Origin: Bryobacteraceae bacterium | Lineage (GTDB): Bacteria; Acidobacteriota; Terriglobia; Bryobacterales; Bryobacteraceae | Assembly: GCA_030041495.1 (NCBI GenBank) | Contig: JASHNT010000081.1 | Span: 1-64,000, forward strand | DNA length: 64,000 nt | Reading direction: 5' to 3' | In this document: piece by piece, positions 34,283 through 43,106 of the stretch | Layout: the number at the start of each line of letters is the position of its first letter | Numbering within the stretch: the stretch's first letter is position 1 | Notes under the pieces: generated by a model | Seen by the model: the letters and a program-made list of their open reading frames with translations, nothing else | Database searches by the model: none | What the model was told of the DNA's origin: nothing | Translations under genes and position numbers: made by a program

Positions 34283-35163
34283 TTCTTCCGCTCCGCGACC
34301 TGCTTCCCTGGGTCTAGGACGTTAGCGAGAGCGAGCGCCTTTTCGCTCTCTTTTGTAATCTTGCGGGCGGCTTCTTCTGTTTGTTTCAGCAGTGCATCTA
34401 ACAAGTCAGGCAGACGCGTAATACCAACTACTCGTAGGGCCCTTGGAGCTTGGCCGAAGAGCCAGGTTTTCTCATCGTCTAGTTCATCTGGCTGATCGTA
34501 GCGGCCTTTTCTTTGCCGTAACGTGAGGCCCCATTTGTCGTTGACGTGGGCGTATCCGATTTCATCCGACCACCAGTGGCCGTTCCACTCTCCGCTGGCC
34601 AGCTTGACCCACGCGGACACGCCCAGATTCAACCCTTGAAGAAGGGAATCCCACGTCGCTCCTGCACGAGAAAGCTCCGCCGAGGCCGCATTAATCTCAG
34701 CGGCTGCAAGGGCGAGTTTTACATAGGAGCCTTGAACCTTCTCGGCAAGACGCGAGTCAAGCGTTGGAGAACTCCTACTGGCAGCTTGACTCGTAGCCGT
34801 GGCCTGCGCCGTCTTAACGGTCTCCACCAAATCCGAAAGTTCCCGAGACAGGTCTGTCGTCGTAACCTGCCTGATAGCGTCTACGATTGACGTATCAGGC
34901 GAAAAGGCTTCGAGCTGTGTCGTCAGGTATGGGTTTGAAGGAACGGCCCCCGAAAGCGACGTGGGAGCCCCATAAACGGTCCCACTATTTAAGGGCTGTT
35001 CGGCGGGGGGCTCCGGCGGCTTCAACATTTCGGTAGGAGACGTTAATGGCCTTAAAGGTTCGATAGGGGGCCTCAGCGGCTTTAACGGTCCTGGCTTTTG
35101 ATTTTGTTGGGTCTTCTCGTCCTTAGGCTTCGCGGACGGACCCTTGGGAGGGTTGAACTGCAT
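34279..35163 (-). CDS. Unknown protein, proline-rich N-terminus and helical C-terminus
   Basis: A 294-residue protein starting at ATG 35163, chosen because GGAG stands five bases before it; the frame is open to 35235. Residues 1-60 are rich in proline and lysine with PxxP repeats (LKPLRPPIEPLRPL, LKPPEPP). A helical region of about 85-160 follows. Next comes a tryptophan-rich segment (WVKLASGEWNGHWWSDEIGY) and a charged C-terminal helix. There is no signal peptide or membrane span, and I recognise no family. It is the main cargo of the tRNA-Leu insertion and is coupled to the small membrane protein after it. Confidence 0.7.
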   Translation of the reverse strand: MQFNPPKGPSAKPKDEKTQQNQKPGPLKPLRPPIEPLRPLTSPTEMLKPPEPPAEQPLNSGTVYGAPTSLSGAVPSNPYLTTQLEAFSPDTSIVDAIRQVTTTDLSRELSDLVETVKTAQATATSQAASRSSPTLDSRLAEKVQGSYVKLALAAAEINAASAELSRAGATWDSLLQGLNLGVSAWVKLASGEWNGHWWSDEIGYAHVNDKWGLTLRQRKGRYDQPDELDDEKTWLFGQAPRALRVVGITRLPDLLDALLKQTEEAARKITKESEKALALANVLDPGKQVAERKK

Positions 35164-35372
35164 AGCGTCTCCTTCAATCGGATAGATTGCGCTTACGTCG
35201 GTATTCCACGACGGCTTGGTCCTTCGGGTTTTCACCGATTCAGGCTGGGCACCGAACCAAACAACTAAATGCTATCACAAGACCGCAATCGCGGCGAGGA
35301 TTTTACGAGGAGAGCCGCGTCGATTGGGTACTCTAGTTAAGTTAGCCTGCGGGGGGCGTAGTCCGGGTCGCT
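35164..35372. other. Leader of the insertion genes, no gene seen
   Basis: About 200 bases between the 294-aa gene and the right direct repeat. It probably holds the promoter of the two cargo genes on the minus strand. No clear promoter pair could be fixed by eye. Confidence 0.35.
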
Positions 35373-35577
35373 CCGATGCTGTTCGTGTTCGAGGTCGGCG
35401 GCGCCGCGGCGTTGCCCGCGCCCGCTCCTCCTCCGCAGTTCGGCTTTGGCCCGCCGCCGACGGCAGCCCCGAAACCCGCGGCGGCCGAGGCTCCGCACAA
35501 CTAGGGCTCACGATGATACTTGGTGCCCGGGGTGGGACTTGAACCCACACTCTCCTTGCGGAAAAAGGGATTTTAAG
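35373..35577. repeat. Direct repeat, right copy (truncated PQQ-ADH tail plus tRNA-Leu 3' half)
   Basis: Partner of 33772-33982. It begins abruptly within the PQQ dehydrogenase frame and keeps its stop codon. The three differences change one codon silently and two conservatively (I to V, T to A), as in a homologous gene from a relative rather than random decay. Confidence 0.9.
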
Positions 35578-35609
35578 TCCCTTGCGTCTGCCGATTTCGC
35601 CACCCGGGC
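35521..35609 (-). tRNA. tRNA-Leu (anticodon TAA)
   Basis: A complete class II tRNA on the minus strand: 7-bp acceptor stem GCCCGGG/CCCGGGC, D arm, anticodon stem AGGGA/TCCCT with loop CTTAAAA (anticodon TAA, reading UUA), long variable arm (CCGCAAGG), T arm with GGTTCAAGTCC, and encoded CCA. The gene is functional in form even though an element has integrated at its anticodon loop, because the element restores the 3' half. Confidence 0.95.
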
Positions 35610-35655
35610 CGATTGAAAATGAAGTAGCTTGGCGACCCCTCTATTTTAGGACGCT

Positions 35656-36528
35656 TCAGTTGCTGCAGCTCCGGCGGCATTTCTCCGGCAGAACAAACTT
35701 GTCCTTGATCTTGTCGCGATACTCGGGGTACATCGTTTCCGCGCCGCCCATCGCGGCTTCTTTCGGAATGCCGTAGATCTTGGTCATTTCATCCGTCATC
35801 GGGTTCTCGCCGGGAAGGTAATGCGGAACCCGGCCCTCCGGCACGCCTTCGTCGCCGACGATGCACGGCGGTCCGCCGATCGCCACCGGGTTCGCGGAAA
35901 GATTGTAGGACTTCGTGATCATATACGGCTCGGTCAGATAAACCGGATCGACCATCAACATGGTCAGCGTCAGTAAATCCCCGTGACGCCGGAAATGAGT
36001 GGTTATCGTGGCCTGATCGCTGCTGGGCGCTCCGTTGCGCCGGATGTAGTCGGTCTTGAGGTGAGTGGTGGTGGCGATCAATTCATTGCCGTTCCACACG
36101 CCCGTGGTGAAGCCGGTTTGATCGTGCCCAGCGTGGGGGACGGGGTGTGGACGCCCATCCATCCAAATGATCATCGGCGGCCGATCCTCCCACGCGCCAA
36201 TCATCCATGCGAGGGGTCGGCCGGTGAGGGGATCGGCTTCGGCCCAAATCCTCAGGCCGAACGGCCCCCCGGCAATGTACCACTGCGTATGAAACCAGCA
36301 GATGCGCTCCGGCATGGAGATGACCGACTGTTCAAAGCTCAAGGCCTTGGCGCGGCCCGCGTCGTTGAAGGGAACCCCGGCCCAGTCGTCCGGGCTCGGG
36401 CCAGGGCCCCGTTCCATAGCGTCCTCGTCGTTAATGGCGGCCCAGGACCCCGAGAAGTCGATTTCCGAGAAGGCGGGCGCTGCCAGCAACAGCGTCCCTA
36501 AAGCCAAGCGCAATCCGACGTAGTTCAT
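35656..36528 (-). CDS. Exported protein of unknown function
   Basis: A 290-residue protein with a signal peptide (MNYVGLRLALGTLLLAAPAF) and the IDFSGSWAA start common in exported acidobacterial proteins. The body is rich in Trp, His and Pro (WFHTQWYIAGGPFGLRIW, HPVPHAGHDQTGF) and the C-terminus holds two cysteines (EKCRRSC). It resembles lipocalin-like beta proteins found in these genomes, but no function is known to me. A TAGGAT box lies 12 bases before the start. Confidence 0.65.
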   Translation of the reverse strand: MNYVGLRLALGTLLLAAPAFSEIDFSGSWAAINDEDAMERGPGPSPDDWAGVPFNDAGRAKALSFEQSVISMPERICWFHTQWYIAGGPFGLRIWAEADPLTGRPLAWMIGAWEDRPPMIIWMDGRPHPVPHAGHDQTGFTTGVWNGNELIATTTHLKTDYIRRNGAPSSDQATITTHFRRHGDLLTLTMLMVDPVYLTEPYMITKSYNLSANPVAIGGPPCIVGDEGVPEGRVPHYLPGENPMTDEMTKIYGIPKEAAMGGAETMYPEYRDKIKDKFVLPEKCRRSCSN

Positions 36529-36700
36529 GTGCCCAGTAACATCCTACTATGCTTCAGAAAACGTGTCCCATTCCATTGATTCCGACGGATAATCGACGGA
36601 ACCAGACCGGTATTCAACTGTGCCCAGCTCCGATTTCCTTTAGAATCAGCGCTTGGTTTTGGTCCCCCGCCTGCCGTGCAAAGCTTTAGGGAACTTGTGA

Positions 36701-37861
36701 ATGCTTCAGAGCCTGTTAATCACTGACGACCGCGAGGCTGCCGAACTGATTGCGCGCGCCATCCGGCAGTTGCCTGAAATCCATCTCGAGCAGATTCTCT
36801 GCCCCTCCCCAACCCACTACCAGCTAACCCGGGCATTGAACACCCTGAGGCTCGACGTGCTCTTCCTCGATCTTGCATCCCACCAGGTTCAACTGGTGTG
36901 CGAGGAGACGGCCCGGAAATCAGCCAAAACCGCGATCGCCGGTTTCTCGATGGACCGGCTCGCCCGGCACGACAGCGCGACGGCGCATCATCTGACATGG
37001 CCCTTTTCGAGTGCCAGCCTTCGCGACGCCGTCCAGCGGGCGGTTCGCTCGGCTTCCGGCATGCCGCTCCCGGGCGTGTATTGCTTTATTCCGGCAAAAG
37101 GCGGCGCTGGAGCGACAACGATTACCGTAAATCTGGCCTGCCATCTCGTCTCTTCTCTTGGCAAGAGCGTTCTGGTAGCCGAGGCAGACCTCCGATCGGG
37201 AACGATGGCGGACTGGCTCGGAACGAAAGCTTCTCAGTCGATGGCCCAGACGCTGGCTTGCGCGGACAGTTGCATGTCGCTGATCTGGCCTCGGCACGTA
37301 TCGCGCAAGTACGGGGTGGATTGGATGCTGACGGATCGCGAACCAAGCCTCGTGAAGCCCACTTGGGGAGATTACCGGCAACTGTTGACCTTCGCCTCCA
37401 CGCGCTACGATTACGCCTTCGTCGATCTCCCGGCCGCCCTGGATGAAGATGCCTGGGAAGCGGCTCTTATCTCTCGCAAGGCTTTTGTGGTGACCACGCC
37501 TGAGGTGCTGTCGCTGCGCCTTGCGGGGCAGCGGATCGCGGAGCTGGAAGCCTTCGGCGTTCCCAAGTCGCGGGTCGAGGTGCTGGTGAATCGGGCACAG
37601 CGTGGCGACGCTATCGGCATAAATCAGATCCGCGAAACTCTGGCCTGCGAAATCGGCGGCGTCTTCCCCAACGATTACCCTGTAGTCAATAGGTCGATTG
37701 CGGCCAGAACGTTTGTCGACAGCGGAAGCAAGCTCGGCCGCGCGTATAATGCGTTCGCGGCAGCCTTGGCCGGGCATACGAGGCCAGAGCTGGCGCTCGC
37801 GGCTAAGCCCTCCCTGCTTGGGTTTCTGAGCTCGCCCAGACGCAACCCCGTCCGGGTTTGA
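36701..37861 (+). CDS. cpaE: CpaE/TadZ-like MinD-family ATPase with receiver-like N-terminus
   Basis: A 386-residue protein. Residues 1-115 resemble a degenerate receiver domain (LLITDDREAAELIARAI, LDVLFLDLASHQVQ), then a deviant Walker A, KGGAGATT (133-140), and MinD-type motifs (VLVAEADLRSGTMADWLG, YDYAFVDLPA). CpaE/TadZ localises the Tad pilus machine at the pole. No other tad or cpa gene is in the window, so this copy is an orphan or its partners lie elsewhere. AGGGA lies 9 bases before ATG. Confidence 0.8.
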   Translation: MLQSLLITDDREAAELIARAIRQLPEIHLEQILCPSPTHYQLTRALNTLRLDVLFLDLASHQVQLVCEETARKSAKTAIAGFSMDRLARHDSATAHHLTWPFSSASLRDAVQRAVRSASGMPLPGVYCFIPAKGGAGATTITVNLACHLVSSLGKSVLVAEADLRSGTMADWLGTKASQSMAQTLACADSCMSLIWPRHVSRKYGVDWMLTDREPSLVKPTWGDYRQLLTFASTRYDYAFVDLPAALDEDAWEAALISRKAFVVTTPEVLSLRLAGQRIAELEAFGVPKSRVEVLVNRAQRGDAIGINQIRETLACEIGGVFPNDYPVVNRSIAARTFVDSGSKLGRAYNAFAAALAGHTRPELALAAKPSLLGFLSSPRRNPVRV

Positions 37862-37937
37862 ATTTCACCGCCGCCGGCTGGCATCGCTTCGCCGCGGGAT
37901 AATCGCTCGCAGTCCTTTGGTATATGCTTTAGGAAGC

Positions 37938-40391
37938 GTGTCCCCTTCTACTCGGAAATTCATGGGCGCGGCTGTCGCCGCCGGTTTTGCGCTATTTCTC
38001 GCCGGGCGAGTGCGCCTCGGCGCGGCGCCTCCTCAAGTTGCCGTGGCATCGCTGTCCGCGAGCTCCGCGCAGGAGATTGCCACGCATCGGGCCATGCTCG
38101 ATCAGTACTGCGTGGTCTGCCACAACCAGAAGTTGAAGACGGCCGGGTTGATGCTCGACAAGATGGACCTCAGTCAGGTCCCGGAGGGCGCGCAGACGTG
38201 GGAAAAGGTGATCCTCAAGCTGCGGGGAGGCATGATGCCGCCGCAAGGGCACCCGCGCCCCGGTTCCGATCAGGTGTATTCGTTCCTGAACTGGCTGGAG
38301 ACCGGCATCGATAACGCTCCCAACGCCCGCACCGAGCCCGGCCGAGCCACCGTTCATCGCCTCAACCGCACCGAATACGGCAACGCCATCCGCGACCTGC
38401 TGCATCTGGACGTCAACGTCGCCGACCTGCTGCCGGCCGACGATGAAGCCGACGGATTCGACAACATCGCCGACGTGCTGAAAGTGTCGCCGTCGCTACT
38501 GGAGCAGTATCTTTCCGCCTCGACCAAGATTGCAGCGGTTGCGGTGGGCGATCCGGGGACGCTGCCCGTGAGCCACGTGTTCCAGGTCCCTCCGGATCTG
38601 GCGCAGGAGGGCCACATTGAGGGCCTGCCGCTCGGCACGCGCGGAGGCATTCTCATCCATCAGAATTTCCCCCTCGACGCCGACTACGAGTTCAGCGTGG
38701 CTCTGATCCAGAACATCGTCGGCTACGTGACAGGCCTCGAATATCCGCACAAGCTCGAGATCAGCATTGACGGTAACCGCGTGTTCCTCGCTCCGGTGGG
38801 CGGCGAGGAAGATAACAAGATGTCCGACGCGAATCTGGGAATCGCCAAGGATACCCTGGACGCGCGCCTCAAGACCAAGGTGCACGTCACGGCCGGTCCG
38901 CATGATGTGGCTGTCGCGTTCCTGCGCAAGGATTCCGCGGAATCGGACGAGCCTTTACAGCCCTTCACCCGCGATCTGGACCTGCAGAACATGAACGGCA
39001 TTCCCCTGATCGACCATGTGCAGATTACCGGGCCGTTCGATGCGAAGGGTCCGGGCGACACGCCCGGCCGCCGGCGCATCTTCACCTGCACGCCCGCCTC
39101 CGCTTCTGACGAAACGCAGTGCGCCAAGCAGATTCTTTCCACTCTGGCGCGCCGCGCCTATCGCGGGCCGGTTTCCGATAAGGATATGGAGACGCTGCTC
39201 AGCTTCTATCAGTCCGGCCGCAATCATTCCACCTTCGATTACGGAATCGAGAACGCTCTGCGGCTGATTCTGGCGAGCCCGCGCTTCATCTTCCGCTCTC
39301 AGCCCGACCCGGCCGGCGTCGCGCCCGGCTCCGTGTACCGGATCAACGATGTCGAGCTGGCCTCGCGCCTTTCTTTCTTCCTGTGGAGCAGCGTCCCGGA
39401 CGATCAGCTTTTGGACGTGGCGATGCAAGGCAAATTGAGGGACCCGGCGGTGCTGGAGCAGCAGGTCAAGCGCATGCTGGCGGATCCAAAAGCCGACGCC
39501 TTGACCACCAACTTCGCGGAGCAGTGGCTGTTCTTGCGCAATGTACAGAGCGCCTCGCCCAACGAGGACGATTTTCCGAATTTCGACGACAACCTGCGCC
39601 AGGCCATGCGCAAGGAAACCGAACTCTTTTTTGAGAGCATTGTGCGCGAGGATCACAACGTTCTGGATCTGCTGAATGCGGATTATACGTTCGTGAATGA
39701 CCGGCTGGCCAAGCATTACGGTATTCCGGATATTTACGGTAGCCAGTTCCGCCGGGTCACTCTCACCGATGAGAATCGGCGCGGGCTGCTGGGACAGGCC
39801 AGCATCTTGACGGTGACTTCGCAGCCCAACCGCACCTCGCCGGTGCTGCGCGGCAAATGGATCATGGAGAATTTGATGGGCACTCCTCCACCCGCGCCGC
39901 CGCCGAATGTTCCGCCTTTGAAGGAAAACGACGAGGGAGCGAAGGCGCAATCGGTGCGGGCTCTACTGGAACTGCATCGCAAGAACCCTCCCTGCTCCAC
40001 CTGTCACGCCGTGCTGGACCCGCTCGGCTTCTCACTCGAGAATTTCGACGCGATCGGCGAGTGGCGCACCCGCGACGCCAGCGGCCCGGTGGATGCTTCC
40101 GGTCAATTGGCCGACGGCACGCCTGTGAGCGGCCCCGTGGCTCTGCGCAAGGTGCTGATGAAGCACCCCGAGCAGTTCGTGCGCACGCTGGTCAGCAAAC
40201 TGATGACCTACGGGCTGGGGCGCGAATTGGAATATTACGACATGCCCACCGTGCGCACCATCGAACGCCAGGCCTCCGCGGACAACTACCGCTTCTCTTC
40301 GCTGATTCTGGGAATCGTCAAGAGCACGGAGTTCCAGATGCAACGCGCCCAGCCGCCTCTTTCGGGCAGCGCACTGGCCCAGGCGCGGTAG
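37938..40391 (+). CDS. Large exported cytochrome-type protein with DUF1587/1595/1592/1588/1585
   Basis: About 817 residues from GTG 37938; TTG 37917 or ATG 37962 are alternative starts. After the signal sequence comes a heme c site (CVVCH). DUF1587 (HRLNRTEYGNAIRDLL), DUF1595 (RRAYRGPVSDKDMETLL), DUF1592 (LASRLSFFLWSSVPDD), DUF1588 with a second CXXCH (PPCSTCHAVLDPLGF) and DUF1585 follow. This multi-domain set is known from planctomycetes and acidobacteria and is usually next to a DUF1552 gene. No such neighbour is present here. The role is unknown, probably periplasmic redox chemistry. Confidence 0.85.
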   Translation: MSPSTRKFMGAAVAAGFALFLAGRVRLGAAPPQVAVASLSASSAQEIATHRAMLDQYCVVCHNQKLKTAGLMLDKMDLSQVPEGAQTWEKVILKLRGGMMPPQGHPRPGSDQVYSFLNWLETGIDNAPNARTEPGRATVHRLNRTEYGNAIRDLLHLDVNVADLLPADDEADGFDNIADVLKVSPSLLEQYLSASTKIAAVAVGDPGTLPVSHVFQVPPDLAQEGHIEGLPLGTRGGILIHQNFPLDADYEFSVALIQNIVGYVTGLEYPHKLEISIDGNRVFLAPVGGEEDNKMSDANLGIAKDTLDARLKTKVHVTAGPHDVAVAFLRKDSAESDEPLQPFTRDLDLQNMNGIPLIDHVQITGPFDAKGPGDTPGRRRIFTCTPASASDETQCAKQILSTLARRAYRGPVSDKDMETLLSFYQSGRNHSTFDYGIENALRLILASPRFIFRSQPDPAGVAPGSVYRINDVELASRLSFFLWSSVPDDQLLDVAMQGKLRDPAVLEQQVKRMLADPKADALTTNFAEQWLFLRNVQSASPNEDDFPNFDDNLRQAMRKETELFFESIVREDHNVLDLLNADYTFVNDRLAKHYGIPDIYGSQFRRVTLTDENRRGLLGQASILTVTSQPNRTSPVLRGKWIMENLMGTPPPAPPPNVPPLKENDEGAKAQSVRALLELHRKNPPCSTCHAVLDPLGFSLENFDAIGEWRTRDASGPVDASGQLADGTPVSGPVALRKVLMKHPEQFVRTLVSKLMTYGLGRELEYYDMPTVRTIERQASADNYRFSSLILGIVKSTEFQMQRAQPPLSGSALAQAR

Positions 40392-40398
40392 CGTCTCG

Positions 40399-41361
40399 CT
40401 AGTCCACCTTTAACGTGATCTTGCCGATGTGCTGGCTGGATGCCAATCGTTGATGCGCCTTAGACGCATCTTCAAGTGCATAGACACTGTCGATCACCGG
40501 CTTGATCTGGCCGCTCGCAATTAGCGGCCACGCGCGTTGTTCGAGAGCCTGAGCGATCTGCGCCTTGCGCTCGATGGTTTGCGGACGCAGACCGGAGCCG
40601 GTCAGCGTAAGCTGGCGGCCCATGATCAATGCCAGATCGACTTCCGCCTTGGCCGATTCCATAAAGTTGATGTAGACCAGCCGTCCGAAGCGATTCAGGA
40701 TCCGCAGATTCTTGGCCGTATAAGAGCCGCCGACCATGTCCAGAATCACATCCACATCTAACTTGGCCTCGCGCAGTTCCTTTTCAAAATCTGAAGCTCG
40801 GTAGTTGATGGCGACGTCCGCACCGAGCTTGCGGCACTCCTCGCATTTTTCTTCTGAACCCGCAGTGACAAACACGCGCGAGCCGAGAGTCTTAGCGAGC
40901 TGGATCGCCGTAGTGCCGATGCCACTGGAGCCTCCGTGCACCAGCAGCGACTCGCCGGGCTTGAGCGCGCCGATATCGAACACATCCAGCCAGACAGTGA
41001 AGAATGTTTCGGGCAACGAGGCGGCTTGCGCCAAATCCAGGCCCTGCGGAATCGGCAGGCACTGCACAGCGGGAGTGACGGCGTATTCGGCGTAGCCCCC
41101 GCCGGTGAGCAGAGCGCAAACTTGATCGCCGGTTTTCCAGCGCTGAGCTCCCGGGCCGAGCGCTTCGATCGCGCCCGCGACCTCTAAGCCCGGAATCGAC
41201 GACATTCCCGGCCGCAAGGCATAGCGCCCAGCCACCTGCAAAAGGTCGGCGCGATTGATTCCCGCCGCCGCGACCTTGATCAAAACCTCGCCCGGACCGG
41301 GAGCGGGGATGGGAGCTTCAGCGATCTTGAGCTCGCCCGAATGGATTTCGATTTGCCGCAT
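40399..41361 (-). CDS. NAD(P)H quinone oxidoreductase of the zinc-free MDR family
   Basis: A 320-residue medium-chain dehydrogenase/reductase. The nucleotide-binding site is HGGSSGIGTTAIQLAK, and AAGINRADLLQVAGRY and QHIGKITLKV are typical of the PIG3/Qor group. No structural zinc cysteines are present, consistent with quinone or enone reduction by NADPH. It is the last gene of a long minus-strand run, five bases after bluB. Confidence 0.88.
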   Translation of the reverse strand: MRQIEIHSGELKIAEAPIPAPGPGEVLIKVAAAGINRADLLQVAGRYALRPGMSSIPGLEVAGAIEALGPGAQRWKTGDQVCALLTGGGYAEYAVTPAVQCLPIPQGLDLAQAASLPETFFTVWLDVFDIGALKPGESLLVHGGSSGIGTTAIQLAKTLGSRVFVTAGSEEKCEECRKLGADVAINYRASDFEKELREAKLDVDVILDMVGGSYTAKNLRILNRFGRLVYINFMESAKAEVDLALIMGRQLTLTGSGLRPQTIERKAQIAQALEQRAWPLIASGQIKPVIDSVYALEDASKAHQRLASSQHIGKITLKVD

Positions 41362-41366
41362 GCGGA

Positions 41367-42077
41367 TTAAAGCCCCAAAGCCGCGGCGCGCTGCCGGTCG
41401 CGCACACCCCAGCGGTCGAAATGAATCAGATTCTCGATGCGTTCACGCGTCTCCCAGCCGCGCTCTTCCAGCTCCGGCCGCTCACCGAATTCCGAAACAT
41501 AGCCGAGGCACAGGTACGCGACGGGAATCACGTGCTCCGGGATGCCGAGAGTCGAGCGGAGCTGCTCCAGATCCAGGATGCTGACCCAGCCTGCACCCAA
41601 GCCCTCGGCGCGAGCGGCCAACCACAGATTCTGCACTGCGCAGACCGTCGAATAAACGGCAGTCGCTGGAATCGACTGGCGGCCGAGGCCCGCGCCGCGC
41701 TGGCGCTGCTGATCGCAGGTAATGCACAGATTGACGGGTGCTTCTACAATCGCGGCAAGCTTGAGCGAATCGTACAATGCACGGCGATCGTCGGAATACC
41801 CAGCCGCGGCCTGTGCGTTGGCTCGCTCGAAATTGCTCTGCACGGCGCGGCGAACGGATTCATCGCGAATCACGATAAAATCCCAGGGCTGCATGAACCC
41901 GACCGAAGGCGCGTGATGCGCGGCATTTAAAACGCGCGCCAGCACCGCATCGGGAATCGGGCGCGGAAGGAAATGCGAGCGCACGTCGCGGCGTTCATGA
42001 ATCGCCCGGTAAACCCCGCGCTGCTCGTCTTTAGAGAATTCAGAGCAAGAAACCTCGGATTGGGCTGGCTCGGGCAC
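41367..42077 (-). CDS. bluB: BluB, 5,6-dimethylbenzimidazole synthase
   Basis: A 236-residue flavin nitroreductase-fold protein with the BluB signature region (YRAIHERRDVRSHFLPRPIP, NAAHHAPSVGFMQPWDF) and GAGWVSILD. BluB cleaves reduced FMN with oxygen to give the lower ligand of vitamin B12. It starts at GTG 42077, directly abutting the cpoB stop, so it is part of the tol-pal transcript. No other cobalamin gene is in the window. A general nitroreductase is the only alternative, and less likely. Confidence 0.88.
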   Translation of the reverse strand: MPEPAQSEVSCSEFSKDEQRGVYRAIHERRDVRSHFLPRPIPDAVLARVLNAAHHAPSVGFMQPWDFIVIRDESVRRAVQSNFERANAQAAAGYSDDRRALYDSLKLAAIVEAPVNLCITCDQQRQRGAGLGRQSIPATAVYSTVCAVQNLWLAARAEGLGAGWVSILDLEQLRSTLGIPEHVIPVAYLCLGYVSEFGERPELEERGWETRERIENLIHFDRWGVRDRQRAAALGL

Positions 42078-43016
42078 CTACTTCGTTGCGCCGCGCCCGC
42101 GGCTCCTGGCGCCGGCTCCGGACAGTTTCCGGATCTCGCTCTGCGCCGCGCCCACATTCTCGTTGGCCGGGTACTTATCGACGAACGACCGGAACGCCTC
42201 CAACGCCTCCTTCTTGTGTCCTCCGGCTTCCAGCGCCCGCGCCTTCTGGTAAAGCGCATCTTGCGACTGGTTGTTGCTCGGATAATGGTCGATCACCGCC
42301 TGGAATGCGTCGGCGGCGCTATCGTAATCTTTCGCGCGGTTGAGATAAATCAGCCCGATCATATAGCCGGCCATCGGAGACCAGGAGTCCATGGGGAAGT
42401 ACTTCGTATATTCGGCGAGTTCCGTCAGCGCCATCTCATCTCTGTTGGCCAGATAGTCCCGCTCTGCGTCGCCTTGGAGGCTGGCCGGCGTAACGCCCGG
42501 AGGAACGCCGTTGGGGTTGGCTGCTGCGCCATTATCGGGGACGTTGCCGGCCGGCGGAGGCGGCGCAGGCGCAGGCTGGTTGAGCGTGCTGACCTTGTCG
42601 GTAAGGTCGCTGAGGCGCTTGTCAATTTTGCCGAGCCGGTCGCTCATCGCACCGAAGCTGGTGTTGAGTTGATCCACGGTGGTGGACAAGCCATCTATGC
42701 GCGCTCCCAGCCCCGCGCTAATGGCCTGCGACATCTTGCCCTGCTGGTCGGCCAGCTCGTTGCTGAGCGCGGTTTTCAGCGCCGTCATGTCCTGCGAAGC
42801 TTGGTTCGCCGCCATCGCGGCTTGCTGCACCAGCGCGTGCAAATCCTCAATCTCCTTGGCCTGTGCGGCCTGCGTTTTTTGCAGATCGCGCACCCTTTCG
42901 CCCACGTCAGCGATATCGCGCTGGATCTCCAATAGTTCGTCGTCCCGCTTATCCGCGGGCGCCAAGGCAGGGCTAGCGAGCAGCGCCAGCAACATCAGGC
43001 TGAGAATGTTTCGCAT
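42078..43016 (-). CDS. cpoB: CpoB/YbgF, periplasmic Tol-Pal coordinator
   Basis: A 312-residue protein with a signal peptide, a coiled coil (residues about 25-145), a Pro-rich linker (PAPAPPPPAG) and C-terminal TPR-type repeats (ERDYLANRDEMALTELAEYT, KDYDSAADAFQAVIDHYP, GHKKEALEAFRSFVDKYP). This is the YbgF layout: N-terminal trimerisation coil and TPR domain that binds TolA. It follows pal, as in most tol operons. The coil is longer than in E. coli. Confidence 0.9.
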   Translation of the reverse strand: MRNILSLMLLALLASPALAPADKRDDELLEIQRDIADVGERVRDLQKTQAAQAKEIEDLHALVQQAAMAANQASQDMTALKTALSNELADQQGKMSQAISAGLGARIDGLSTTVDQLNTSFGAMSDRLGKIDKRLSDLTDKVSTLNQPAPAPPPPAGNVPDNGAAANPNGVPPGVTPASLQGDAERDYLANRDEMALTELAEYTKYFPMDSWSPMAGYMIGLIYLNRAKDYDSAADAFQAVIDHYPSNNQSQDALYQKARALEAGGHKKEALEAFRSFVDKYPANENVGAAQSEIRKLSGAGARSRGRGATK

Positions 43017-43106
43017 CAGTTGTGACCTCCTGAGCCTCGATCCTTAACCAAAAATCTTTGGGAGGCGGCGGGTCAGTACGTCCCGCCGCCCCGCTTGCGA
43101 ACTTTC

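Larger units (their letters stand above)
33983..35577. mobile_element. Insertion in tRNA-Leu carrying two unknown genes, no integrase
   Basis: Bounded on the left by a displaced tRNA-Leu 3' half and on the right by an intact tRNA whose 3' half would be element-derived. The insert is visibly poorer in G+C than its neighbours; the 60-base line at 34321 is 53 percent G+C. It carries a 294-aa and a 44-aa gene on the minus strand. The stretch 33983-34147 holds no gene I can support. No recombinase is present, so it is a decayed or helper-dependent element. Confidence 0.65.

Noticed and set aside
35216-35542. Plus-strand frame of 108 codons beside the tRNA
   Set aside because: It runs through the duplicated dehydrogenase tail and the tRNA in a non-native frame.
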